Part shown: piece by piece, positions 53,423 to 64,000 of the stretch
How the letters are laid out: each line of letters begins with the position of its first letter
Position numbering within the stretch: the first letter of the stretch is position 1
Assembly (NCBI GenBank): GCA_030430565.1
Contig: JAUIKS010000016.1
Location: 219,358-283,357 of the forward strand
Length of the DNA stretch: 64,000 nt
Reading direction: 5' to 3'
From: Polyangia bacterium
GTDB lineage: Bacteria > Myxococcota_A > Polyangia > Nannocystales > Nannocystaceae
Made by a program: the position numbers and the translations under genes
The notes under the pieces: generated by a model
The model's database searches: none
Told to the model about the DNA's origin: nothing
What the model saw: the letters and a program-made list of their open reading frames with translations, nothing else

Positions 53423-54790
53423 ATGTCCCGGCGTAGCGAGTGGAGCTGCACGTTTGGCCAGGTTTTAGCGGCCGCGCTCGTGTCCGGCTGCACCGCGACT
53501 CCCAGCGCCTCGAGCTCGCCCTCGACGCGCGCGCAGGAGCCGAGCGCGCGCCCCCCCGAGGAGCCCCCGCCGGCGGTCGCGTCGTCGCAAGGCGCAGCTT
53601 CGACGGAGGGTCCGGAGCGCAGCGAGACCGCGGAGGACGCGACGGCGCGGGGTGGGGCGACGGCTCCTGACGCGGCGGAGCGCGATGAGGCCCCGGCGCT
53701 CGCAACGGCGGAGGGCCCGTGGGGCCAGCACAATTGGGTCGAGCTGCTGCGCGCGGGCGACGGTCACGTCGTCGCGCTCATCGGCCGGCGGGAGCGTGTC
53801 GAGAGCTGGCACCGCAAACCGGATGGGTCGTGGCGGGCGGGCGCGAGCGCGTCGCGCGATGGCCTGTCCCACGAGGCGCGGGGCGCCGTCGGGGCGCGTC
53901 TCTTGCTCGCGGGTGGAGAGGGACGGGGCGGTCGAGTCAGCGAGCGCGCGCGGGTCTACGACGCCACTGAGGACCGCTGGGGGCTCGCGGCGTCGCTCCC
54001 CGCTGGGACGATACAGCCGCGCGTCACGGGGCTCACGAGCGGCGGCTGGGTGCTCACCGGCGGCGAGATCCCCGACGCGGACAACCTGCCTCGTGGGTCC
54101 GACGCGGTCCTGATCCTGCGGCCCGGTGACTCCGCGTGGAGGCGGCTCGCCGCGCTCCCGAGCCCGCGCTACGGGCACGCCGCGGTCGAGCTAGCGAGCG
54201 GCGATCTCCTCGTCGTGGGCGGCGATGACGGCGGCTCCGAGGGTCGCTTTAACCAGGGGCAGCCCTACGGCGTCGCGCTCGCCCAGCGGCTGGACATGAA
54301 AGCCGGCGCGTGGCGAGGCGCCGGCGCGATGCCGGACGCGAGCGCGTACCTCAGCGCGCTGCGGATCCGCGACGGGCGCGTGCTGCTGTTCGGCGGCGAC
54401 GTCGCGCCGATCGGGCGCATGTCGAAGACCCCGGCGCTGTGGGAGCCGAGCAGCCAGCGAGTCACGCAGCTCCCCGCGATCGACGCCGGCGACGGCGAGC
54501 TGACCGAGCTGCCCGACGGGCGCGTGATGCTGTCGGGGGGATCAGTGCTGAAGACGGACGGCGCGATCCCGTTCTCGGTCGCGACGACACACCTGTTCGA
54601 TCCGACACGTGAACGAAACGCCTGGCGATCTGGACCCTCGCTCAGCCCGGGGCGCGCCGGGCACCGGGCGATCGCCCTGTCCCCGCGCGAGGTCTTGCTC
54701 GTGGGCGGAGAGTCGTTCGACTGGGACGAGGAGCGCGGGCAGGATATCGAGCCCAGCTGGCCGCAGCCACAGGTCGTGCGCGTCGACTGA
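53423..54790 (+). CDS. Kelch-repeat lipoprotein
   Basis: 455 residues from ATG 53423. Signal peptide MSRRSEWSCTFGQVLAAALV with lipobox VSGC near residue 23, then a ~80-residue Ser/Pro/Glu linker. The propeller has about six Kelch blades with double-Gly motifs: ARLLLAGGEGRG, GGWVLTGGEI, GDLLVVGGDDGG, GRVLLFGGDVAP, GRVMLSGGSV and REVLLVGGESFD. Likely a surface binding platform. It lies 129 nt before the kinase gene on the same strand. Confidence 0.9.
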   Translation: MSRRSEWSCTFGQVLAAALVSGCTATPSASSSPSTRAQEPSARPPEEPPPAVASSQGAASTEGPERSETAEDATARGGATAPDAAERDEAPALATAEGPWGQHNWVELLRAGDGHVVALIGRRERVESWHRKPDGSWRAGASASRDGLSHEARGAVGARLLLAGGEGRGGRVSERARVYDATEDRWGLAASLPAGTIQPRVTGLTSGGWVLTGGEIPDADNLPRGSDAVLILRPGDSAWRRLAALPSPRYGHAAVELASGDLLVVGGDDGGSEGRFNQGQPYGVALAQRLDMKAGAWRGAGAMPDASAYLSALRIRDGRVLLFGGDVAPIGRMSKTPALWEPSSQRVTQLPAIDAGDGELTELPDGRVMLSGGSVLKTDGAIPFSVATTHLFDPTRERNAWRSGPSLSPGRAGHRAIALSPREVLLVGGESFDWDEERGQDIEPSWPQPQVVRVD

Positions 54791-54919
54791 GCGCGCGGCC
54801 GCGCGGCGGCGTCAAGCGCGACCGCGAGCCGCCGCGCCGCGGTGTCGCGGCCGCGAGCGCGCGGACACTCGCGGTACACTCACGCCTCGGCGGGCTTGGT
54901 GGCGGGGCGAGGAGAGCGG

Positions 54920-57829
<2,910 letters not shown>

Positions 57830-57848
57830 TCGACGCCGCCGCGCCGCA

Positions 57849-59051
57849 TCACGCCCCGCCGGGTCCGCGCTGCGCCGCGAGGATCCGCGCGCTGGTCTTC
57901 ACGAGCGCCTCCTCGATCGCCTCGTCCGCGACGTGGGCGTAGCGCGCCGTCGTGCGGGGGCGCCGATGCCCGAGCAGTCGCCCGACGATCGCGAGCGGGA
58001 CCCCGCTCATCAGCGCGTCGCTCGCGAAGCTGTGGCGGAGCGAATGGATGACCACGTCGGCCCCGAGACCGGCCGCGTCGCGAATCCTCCGCCACGCGCG
58101 CCCGACGCTCGCCTTGGCGACGTGGCCGTCGCCCTGCATGCTCGGGAACACCCAGCGCGAGCGCCCGCCGCCGCGGCGTCGCGCCTCGACCAGCAGCGCG
58201 CGCACGTCCTCCGAGAAAGGGACGACGCGCTGCCCGGTCTTGGAGTCCGCGAGACGAAATGTCCTCCGCGACATATCGACCCGATCCCACGAGAGACCGT
58301 AGACCTCGCACGAGCGCATCCCGGTGAGCGCGAGCGTGCGGATCGCGTACGCGGTCGCCCAGTGCAGCCCGCCCCGCTGGTTTCGCGGCGTCTCGAGTCC
58401 GCGCTGCAGCGCCGCGTCGACGCGCGCGCGCTCCTCGGCGGTGAGGAAGCGGTCTCGGGCGCCCGCGCGCGGCGTCCGGACGCCGCGCGCCGGGTTGGGG
58501 TGGGACGGCGGCAGCGCGCCCCACTGGTACGCCTTCCCCAGCATGCTCGAGAGCACCTGCCACGCGCAGCGGGCCGCCTGCGGCGTGTCGGCGAGGCTGC
58601 CGACCCACGCCTCGACCTGCTCCCGCGAGATCGCCGTGAGCCGCAGCGCGCCGAAGCGCGGGAGGATGTGATTCTTGAGCGTCAGCTGGTATCGACGCGC
58701 GGACGCCGGCTTGAGCGCGAGCTTCACGTGGCCGTCCACAAAGCGACGCGTGAACTCGTGGACGTAGGGCGACGCGTCGACGCTCGCGCCGCGCGTGTCG
58801 GCGGGCGCGGGATCGGTCGCGCCCGCGCGCAGCCGCGTCGCCAGGGCGCGGGCGCTCGCGCAGGGCAGCTCGCTCGTCGGCCCGAGGCGACGACGCACGT
58901 CCCGGCCGCCCGCCGTGAACCGGGCGTAGTAGACCTTCTTCCCGCTCGGGAGCACGCGCACCACGAAACCCGGCAGCGACGCGCAGGTGAGCTCGTACTT
59001 CTTCTCGCGCGGGCGCAGGCCGCGGACGAGGCGTTCGGTGATGACCGGCAT
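57849..59051 (-). CDS. Tyrosine recombinase (phage-type integrase)
   Basis: 400 residues. N-terminal arm-binding-like region (LTCASLPGFVVRVLPSGKK), SAM-like core-binding domain (about 100-190), then a complete catalytic domain: Arg246 (TGMRSCEV), Lys271 (SKTGQRVV), His336-x-x-Arg339 (HSLRHSF), His362 (LLGHRRPRTT) and Tyr371 (ARYAHV). All six active-site positions are present, so the enzyme looks functional. It sits at the right end of island 2 facing inward and is divergent from the small ORF at 59089. It should recombine the 27-bp repeats. Confidence 0.96.
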   Translation of the reverse strand: MPVITERLVRGLRPREKKYELTCASLPGFVVRVLPSGKKVYYARFTAGGRDVRRRLGPTSELPCASARALATRLRAGATDPAPADTRGASVDASPYVHEFTRRFVDGHVKLALKPASARRYQLTLKNHILPRFGALRLTAISREQVEAWVGSLADTPQAARCAWQVLSSMLGKAYQWGALPPSHPNPARGVRTPRAGARDRFLTAEERARVDAALQRGLETPRNQRGGLHWATAYAIRTLALTGMRSCEVYGLSWDRVDMSRRTFRLADSKTGQRVVPFSEDVRALLVEARRRGGGRSRWVFPSMQGDGHVAKASVGRAWRRIRDAAGLGADVVIHSLRHSFASDALMSGVPLAIVGRLLGHRRPRTTARYAHVADEAIEEALVKTSARILAAQRGPGGA

Positions 59052-59088
59052 AGCGCACGAGGCCCCGGGGCGGGCTTCCTCGATTGTT

Positions 59089-59628
59089 ATGTCTTTACAG
59101 ACAGGAGATCAAGCGCGGCGAGGCGCGGTAGACTCGCGCGTGGCTGAGAACCCCGCGGCGCTGCTGAGGCGCGCGTCACCAGGCGCGCGCGCGCGGGCGG
59201 TCGCCTGGGCCGTGCGCGCGGCTCTGCCGGCCTTCGAGCGCGGCGACTTCTATGGGGTCTACATCGACTCGGTGGTGGGCATGGAGCACAGCGTCGACCG
59301 TGGGCTCCCGCGGCGCGTCGTGGAGGCGATCGAGTCGGCGCGCGGCGTCCCGCCCCCCGCCGTGGTCGAGCCGCTGTTCACCGAGATCTGCGAGCCGGTC
59401 GTCGCGCTGCAGGATGACGACTGGGCGCTCCCCGAGGACGCCGAGCTCACCCTCTACGCGGCCTACAACCTGCTCTGGATGTGCCGAGGGCCAGACGCGG
59501 AGGAGCGCGCGCGCACGGCCCTGAACCAGGCGATCTCGGCGGCGCTCGGGCTCGGCTACGGCGGCGGCGACCCCGAGCGCGTGTCGGCGTTTCTCCAGCG
59601 CTGGCGCGTCGCGACGGGCGTGGGCTGA
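59089..59628 (+). CDS. Small protein of unknown function next to the integrase
   Basis: 179 residues from ATG 59089 (GTG starts at 59131 and 59140 would drop ~15 residues). No TM or signal. Helical, acidic: AVRAALPAFERGDFYGVYID, LFTEICEPVVALQDDDWALP, ELTLYAAYNLLWMC. It vaguely resembles polymorphic-toxin immunity proteins, but no toxin gene is near. It might be an excision or regulatory factor; there is no direct evidence. A TGTC-N6-GACA palindrome overlaps its start codon and another follows its stop. Confidence 0.65.
   Translation: MSLQTGDQARRGAVDSRVAENPAALLRRASPGARARAVAWAVRAALPAFERGDFYGVYIDSVVGMEHSVDRGLPRRVVEAIESARGVPPPAVVEPLFTEICEPVVALQDDDWALPEDAELTLYAAYNLLWMCRGPDAEERARTALNQAISAALGLGYGGGDPERVSAFLQRWRVATGVG
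59090..59103. promoter_or_regulatory. TGTC-N6-GACA palindrome, copy 1
   Basis: TGTCTTTACAGACA, overlapping the ATG at 59089 and within 40 bp of the divergent integrase start. Candidate operator. Confidence 0.4.
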
Positions 59629-59655
59629 TCGAGGCAGGCGCGCGATAGAACGGCC

Positions 59656-59669
59656 TGTCATTTAAGACA
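59656..59669. promoter_or_regulatory. TGTC-N6-GACA palindrome, copy 2
   Basis: TGTCATTTAAGACA in the AT-rich strip between the small ORF and the right junction of island 2. Confidence 0.4.
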
Positions 59670-59682
59670 TAATTTAAAGAGC

Positions 59683-61332
59683 TTACGCGAAACGGGCGAT
59701 TCCGTGACGGTCGCCGTCCCCGGCGTAGACGGCGACCGTCCCCGCGCCGAGGCCGATCACGCCGATCCGCAGCGCGCCGTCTGAGTCGGGGTGCATCCGC
59801 AGCGCCACGCCGAGCCCGCTGTCGGGGCCGTAGTAGCTCGACGGCGTCGCGCGTCGGTCCTCGTGGGTGTACTGCACGCCGTGGAGGATCCGCCCGTGCT
59901 GGAGCGAGACGTAGTGATCGAGCGCTCCGGGCGTCCCGCCCTCGTGGACCTTCACGACCCCGTAGAAGCCGCGGTGTCGCGCGAGGGTGTTGGCGCGGAC
60001 GCGCTCGAGCGTCCACGCGTCGGTCTCGGGGTCTTTCTTAAGCTCCCAGCCGCGCGCGTTCGCGAGGAGCGCGCCCGCGAGCACGAGCAGCCCGAGCAGC
60101 CAGGTCAGAAGGCCGGGCGGGTTCCAGCCGCGCTCGACTCGCGCGCTGCGGGAGGCCCACAGCAGGAGCAGCGCGCAGGTGAGCAGCGAGAGGTGGTACT
60201 CCCACAGCTCGGGGAGCACGAGCGGCGCCGCGAGGCCGATCACGACGCCCCCGAGCGCGCCGCCGGCGGACATGCACAGATAGAACAGCGTGAGCCTGGC
60301 GGGCGCCGGGCGCAGGCGGACGAGCTCGCCGTGGCAGAGCATGCAGCCGACGAAGAGCGTCACGCAGTAGCCGCCGAGCTGGTAGACGAGCGCGAGCTCG
60401 GCGTCGATGAAGAGCACGAGGCACGCGAGCAGCAGCGCGAGCGGGAGCGCGGCGAAGTACAGCGGGCGCACGTACCAGCGCTCGCGGTCGAAGCAGATGA
60501 TGAAGGTCAGCAGGTAGAGCGCGAGCGGGAGGACCCAGAGGAAGGGCACCACCGCGACGTCCTGGCACATCTGGTTGGTGGTCGCGAGCAGCAGCGCGGA
60601 GCCGCCGGCGGACAGCCCGATCCACAGCAGCGCGCGCGCGGGCGCGATCGGCCGCGCGGGCGCTCGCCGCGGCTGCGGCTCGATCCCGATCGCGCCCGTC
60701 GGCTGAGCTGTCCGCCCGCCGCTCATTTGATCTGTCTTATTAACCACGTAGGCCGCGGCCGCGAGCGCGCCAAGGTACAGCAGGTAGAGCGCGCTCCAGA
60801 CCCAGGCCTGGGTGTCGAGCCGCAGCTGGGGCTCGACGACGACGGGGTAGCAGAGCAGCGCGAGCAGCGAGCCGAGGTTGGAGAGCGCGTAGAGCCGGTA
60901 CGGGGAGCGGTCGGGGTGCGCGTGCGCGAAGCAGCGCTGGAGCAGGGGCCCGCCGGCGGAGAGCACGACGAAGGGCAGCCCGACGGTCGCGGTGAGCAGC
61001 AGGATGATCTGCGCCGCCGGGTTGGTGTCCGCGCTCGGCTTCCAGCGCTCGGCCGGGATGATCGGCAGGAGCAGGACCACGAGGCCGGCGAGCCCGAGGT
61101 GCCACAGGGCCTGGCGCGGCGGCGGCCCGCGACGCGCGAGCCAGTGCGCGAGGGCGTAGCCGGCTAGCAGCAGCGTCTGAAACACCACCAGGCTCGCCGC
61201 CCAGACCGCCGGCGTCGAGCCGAACCACGGGAGGATGAAGCGGCCGAGCAGCGGCTGGACGAAGAACAGCAAGAACGAGCCGAGCGCGATCGCGGCGGCG
61301 AAAGGGAGCCGCGCTCCCGCCCGGTTGTGCAT
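59683..61332 (-). pseudogene. N-terminal half of the split MFS/spermidine-synthase-like gene
   Basis: From ATG 61332 (GTG 61347 possible). About 12 TM helices of the fused MFS/spermidine synthase type (FLLFFVQPLLGRFILPWFGS, TNQMCQDVAVVPFLWVLPLALYL). The catalytic-like domain then begins (YYGPDSGLGVALR, IGVIGLGAGTVAVYAGDGD). The frame enters the island at the junction and ends nine codons later at 59683. The C-terminal half is 50710-51354. A truncated membrane protein could still be made. Confidence 0.88.
59706..59740. repeat. Right junction of island 2 (attR-like) with 13-bp inverted arms
   Basis: GACGGTCGCCGTC (59706-59718) and GACGGCGACCGTC (59728-59740) are perfect inverted repeats around the 9-bp centre CCCGGCGTA. 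This is the geometry of a tyrosine-recombinase core site. Confidence 0.8.
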
Positions 61333-61404
61333 CGGCTCGCGTCCCACGCCACGTGATCCGGTCGCCGAAGTATAGGTCCCGCGGGCGCGCCCACCTTATT
61401 AAAA

Positions 61405-61418
61405 TGTCTTATTGGACA
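61405..61418. promoter_or_regulatory. TGTC-N6-GACA palindrome, copy 3
   Basis: TGTCTTATTGGACA in the 142-bp divergent-free gap upstream of the split MFS gene. Same 14-bp pattern as at 59090 and 59656, but outside island 2. Confidence 0.35.
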
Positions 61419-61474
61419 GGTATGTTCGGGCGCCGTCGCACGCGTGCCCGAGCGCGTCGTGAGGATTCACGCCG

Positions 61475-62248
61475 CTACGCGCGGATCCGGATCTCGCGGA
61501 CCTCGAGGTGCGGCGCGTCCTTGACCACCGTGACGACGTAGCCGGCGCGGCTGGGGTCGAGCTCGCGCCCGCGCGTGGGCATGGCGATAACGGACGCGTA
61601 GCCGGTGTCGAGCGCCCAGCGACCCTCGTCCTTGTCGACGAGGTATCGGTAGCCGTCGGGATCATCTGGGAGGATCCCGGCGAGGTCGATCGACATGAAC
61701 GCGCGCCCGCGCTCGACCGCGATGCGGCCCTCACCGGGCGCGTAGCTGGTCTGGCCGTAGGGGGCGCGCTCGCTGCTGTAGTCGGGCGACGTGGTCGCGT
61801 AGCTGATGACGAGCCGCTTGCCGGTGCGGATGACGACCGGCGTCTCGAAGCGAAACGCGCTGCCGCCGATCGACGCGAAGCTCTCGGCGGGCAGCGAGAC
61901 CAGCGCGCCGTCCTTGACGAACATGTGCTTGAAGGTCCCGTCGCCGCGGGCGCGGAGGCAGCGGACCTCCTCGACCTTGGTCTTCTCGCCCCAGGTAGCG
62001 AACTCATCGCGGTAGATGCCCGAGGGGGTGTCGAACCAGATGTAGCGCTCGAGCTCGTCCATGCGCGCCAGGGCCTCGGACGCGCTCAGCTCGAGCGGCT
62101 GCGTGACGTCGCGGTGCTCGCTCCAGCCCGGCGGGAACATCGGGCAGTCCCAGTCGCTCGGCGGGTCATTCAGGAGCTTGGCGCAGCCGGGGATCAGGGC
62201 CACGGCGCCGGCGAGCGCGAGGGCCACGAGGCGAGGTTGGCGAGGCAT
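61475..62248 (-). CDS. Lipoprotein of unknown function
   Basis: 257 residues from ATG 62248. Signal peptide MPRQPRLVALALAGAVALIPGC (lipidation Cys near 22). The mature part is mixed alpha/beta with DCPMFPPGW and ARMDELERYIWFDTPSGIYR at the start, and FMSIDLAGILPDDPDGYRYL and VVTVVKDAPHLEVREIRI near the end. No family recognised. Stands between the split MFS gene and a divergent small lipoprotein. Confidence 0.75.
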   Translation of the reverse strand: MPRQPRLVALALAGAVALIPGCAKLLNDPPSDWDCPMFPPGWSEHRDVTQPLELSASEALARMDELERYIWFDTPSGIYRDEFATWGEKTKVEEVRCLRARGDGTFKHMFVKDGALVSLPAESFASIGGSAFRFETPVVIRTGKRLVISYATTSPDYSSERAPYGQTSYAPGEGRIAVERGRAFMSIDLAGILPDDPDGYRYLVDKDEGRWALDTGYASVIAMPTRGRELDPSRAGYVVTVVKDAPHLEVREIRIRA

Positions 62249-62344
62249 CGCGGGCAATGTACATGCACTCGTCCGGGCGCGCGCTGGAGCGCGGGCCCGC
62301 GGGCCGAAGTGACAGCCAGCGGCGCGGTCGGTACGATGATCGAG

Positions 62345-62635
62345 ATGCGCGCAGGATCATCGAGCTCGTCGCTGCGTCTCCTGCTGGCGACGCTCTCGCT
62401 CTCGCTGGCGAGCTGCGGTGGCGAGTCGACGCGCGCCGCGGAGCCGGCCTCGCGCGAGTACAAGGCCTGCGGCTGCGGGTGCTGCGGGGGCGCGACGCCG
62501 CAAGGGCCAGAGTGCGTGGGCGAGGCCGAGCTCGCGCGGATCATCGCGCGCGACAAGGCGGTGCGCGGCTCGCCGCAGTGTCACGCCGCGGGCTGCTCGC
62601 AGGGCGTGCTCTACAAGATCTGCGGGCCTGACTGA
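62345..62635 (+). CDS. Small Cys-rich lipoprotein
   Basis: 96 residues from ATG 62345 (ATG 62336 adds three residues). Signal peptide with lipobox LASC near residue 24. The mature part has KACGCGCCGG, GPECVGE, SPQCHAAGCSQGVLYKIC: nine cysteines in ~60 residues, suggesting a metal site or disulfide fold. Function unknown. Confidence 0.72.
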   Translation: MRAGSSSSSLRLLLATLSLSLASCGGESTRAAEPASREYKACGCGCCGGATPQGPECVGEAELARIIARDKAVRGSPQCHAAGCSQGVLYKICGPD

Positions 62636-62763
62636 AGGCGCCCCGGGGTGTCGGGGGGCTCGTCGGGTCGCTCCTCGGGATTCATCCAACCGATCGAGCC
62701 CCAGATGAAGCGGACGATGGTGACGACGGCCGCCAGCCCCACCTGCACGCAGGTGATCGTCAC
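62611..62763 (-). CDS. Possible 50-residue single-TM protein
   Basis: GTG start at 62763. The product begins with one hydrophobic helix (TCVQVGLAAVVTIVRFIWGS) and continues with an acidic Pro-rich tail (MNPEERPDEPPDTPG). Its end overlaps the neighbouring lipoprotein gene by 25 nt, tail to tail. The only support is the membrane-helix/acidic-tail pattern and the otherwise empty gap. Confidence 0.3.
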   Translation of the reverse strand: MTITCVQVGLAAVVTIVRFIWGSIGWMNPEERPDEPPDTPGRLQSGPQIL

Positions 62764-63010
62764 CCGCGCCGCAGTCGATCCCTCGCGCGCGCGCCCTCCG
62801 GCGGATCAAAGCGGTCGCTGCCGCGCGCGCGCGAGCGCATTCACGGCCGAGGTGTCGATTCTATCGGGCGTGGAGGCTTGTCGCCGTCGCGTGCAGATAC
62901 ACCTTGAACCGGCGCGGGAGCGCGCCGCGCGGGCTCGCGCGGCGCCCCAGGCACAATCAGCGCGGCGGCCCGCGGGCCCGGGGCGGCGCCGCGCCGCCGC
63001 CCGGGCTACG
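62764..63010. other. Intergenic region upstream of the FGE-type lipoprotein gene
   Basis: GC-rich, with no convincing gene. The gap between 62635 and 63011 is otherwise filled only by the doubtful small ORF. Confidence 0.4.
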
Positions 63011-64000
63011 ATGCCGGCGCGCGCGAACAATATGTCTATTTGGGAAGGTTGTATCTCACGGGCTCGCCTCGTCGTCGCGCTCAGCGCGGCCGCGTCGAGC
63101 TCACTCGCGTGCTCGGATCGCCCGAGCGCGACGCCGCCGGAGCGAGGCAGCACCGCGCCGGCGCGCGTCGAAGACGACGCGCAGGAGGAGTCGGCGGGGC
63201 GCCTGGCCGAGATCCGCGTGACGCCAGACGAGATCGCGATCGCGGACGAGGTCGTCGCTACGCCTCGGCCCGCGAGCGCGCCCGGCGTGATGGATGACGA
63301 GCTGCGCGCCACCTACCGGATCGCCGCGCTCGCGGCCGCGCTGAGCGACGCGGCGGCGCCCTCACGCGACGCGCCGCGGCGCGTTCGCGTCGAGGCCGAG
63401 GTCCCCGTTGGCGTGCTGCGGGGCGTGCTCGCCACGGTCACGGAGCCCGGCGCGCCGGTGCGGCTCCAGCTCGAGGGGCAGGAGGGCGAGGGTCTCTTGC
63501 TCACGCGCGCCGCGACGGACGACCCGCGCCCGCTGCTGCATCTGCGGCGTGACGGCGTGCAGCTCGAGCGCGACGGCGCGCTGACGCCCGTGTCTCCATC
63601 GCTCGAGGCGCTCATCGAGTCCGACGAGGAGCTGAAGCTCGACGCGCTCGCGCTCGCGATCCCGGATGACCGCTCGGTCCAAGAGCTCGCCGCGCTCGCG
63701 GACGCGATCCGCGGGGACGACGATGGGGCGACCGTGACGCTGGCGTACAGCTTCGATCCGTGCCTCGAGCCGCCGGAGGGGATGGTCTGCATCCCTGGCG
63801 GCCCCGCGATCGTCGGCTACGACGATGGCCTACCGGAAGAGCGCCCGCGACGGGGGATCGTGCTCTCGACCTTCTACATCGAGCTCGACGAGGTCACGAT
63901 CGCCGAGTACGACGCCTGCACAGAGGCCGGCGGCTGCCGGCGGCGGATCAACGGGCATCAGAACATCATGAAGCCCTTCGTCGGGCCCGAGCAGCCGGCG
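63011..64000 (+). CDS. Formylglycine-generating-enzyme (SUMF1)-type lipoprotein, 3' partial
   Basis: Open to the window end, at least 330 residues. Starts at ATG 63011, or at ATG 63032 in an AT-rich patch (ACAATATGTCTATTTGG). Signal peptide SRARLVVALSAAASSSLAC. A ~200-residue linker/beta region follows (EVPVGVLRGVLATVTEPG). The start of an FGE-sulfatase domain is GMVCIPGGPAIVGYDDGLPE, FYIELDEVTIAEYDACTEAG. In myxobacteria such domains often serve in secreted or kinase-linked proteins rather than sulfatase activation. The catalytic Cys region lies beyond the window. Confidence 0.85.
   Translation, partial: MPARANNMSIWEGCISRARLVVALSAAASSSLACSDRPSATPPERGSTAPARVEDDAQEESAGRLAEIRVTPDEIAIADEVVATPRPASAPGVMDDELRATYRIAALAAALSDAAAPSRDAPRRVRVEAEVPVGVLRGVLATVTEPGAPVRLQLEGQEGEGLLLTRAATDDPRPLLHLRRDGVQLERDGALTPVSPSLEALIESDEELKLDALALAIPDDRSVQELAALADAIRGDDDGATVTLAYSFDPCLEPPEGMVCIPGGPAIVGYDDGLPEERPRRGIVLSTFYIELDEVTIAEYDACTEAGGCRRRINGHQNIMKPFVGPEQPA

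Overview
The window looks like a chromosome segment of a very GC-rich Myxococcota bacterium, most likely of the Nannocystaceae/Polyangia type. This rests on the many lipoproteins with low-complexity Ser/Thr/Gly linkers after the lipobox Cys, the Cys-rich secreted repeats, the large Ser/Thr kinases with TPR tails, a sigma-54 (AcoR-type) activator, and the DUF2270, DUF2891, DUF3160 and DUF779 families. The assignment is inference from gene content. I recognised no rRNA, tRNA or CRISPR.

Layout. 1-2.9 kb: end of a Cys-rich membrane protein, a Spy/CpxP-like periplasmic protein, pyrE. 3-5.7 kb: a membrane protein and an IgGFc-binding-domain lipoprotein whose signal peptide is interrupted by an amber codon. 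5.8-9.9 kb: an AcoR-like sigma-54 activator divergent from an aldehyde dehydrogenase/DUF779 operon, with a consensus -24/-12 promoter between them. 10-14.8 kb: a lipoprotein, DUF2270, a carotenoid oxygenase, a radical SAM/SPASM enzyme, and a zinc-ribbon lipoprotein. 14.8-29.3 kb: a DUF3160 lipoprotein gene split in two by an 11.1-kb, visibly lower-GC island. 29.3-36.4 kb: small secreted or lipoproteins, a degenerate EF-Tu-like GTPase, an adenylate cyclase, DUF2891. 36.6-43.8 kb: an envelope cluster (HTTM, flippase-like, SGNH/AlgJ-like, MBOAT) followed by an alanine-dehydrogenase-family enzyme. 44-50.7 kb: a small protein, a RoxA-like dihaem protein, two divergent Ser/Thr kinases. 50.7-61.3 kb: a fused MFS/spermidine-synthase-like gene split by an 8.4-kb element with an intact tyrosine recombinase. 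61.4-64 kb: small lipoproteins and the start of a formylglycine-generating-enzyme-type lipoprotein.

The main result is the pair of split genes. Each element sits inside a protein-coding gene between near-perfect direct repeats (24 bp and 27 bp, one mismatch each). Each carries a tyrosine recombinase near its right end: a frameshifted remnant in island 1, an intact one in island 2. In both cases recombination between the repeats would restore one in-frame host gene, the geometry of the Bacillus skin and cyanobacterial nifD elements. Island 1 carries a CLCA-like metalloprotease/VWA/RTX protein, and a tightly overlapped RCC1 lipoprotein - lipoprotein - TonB-receptor operon whose receptor appears frameshifted in its signal peptide. 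Island 2 carries a GST, an unknown protein, a Kelch lipoprotein, a Ser/Thr kinase, the integrase and a small unknown ORF.
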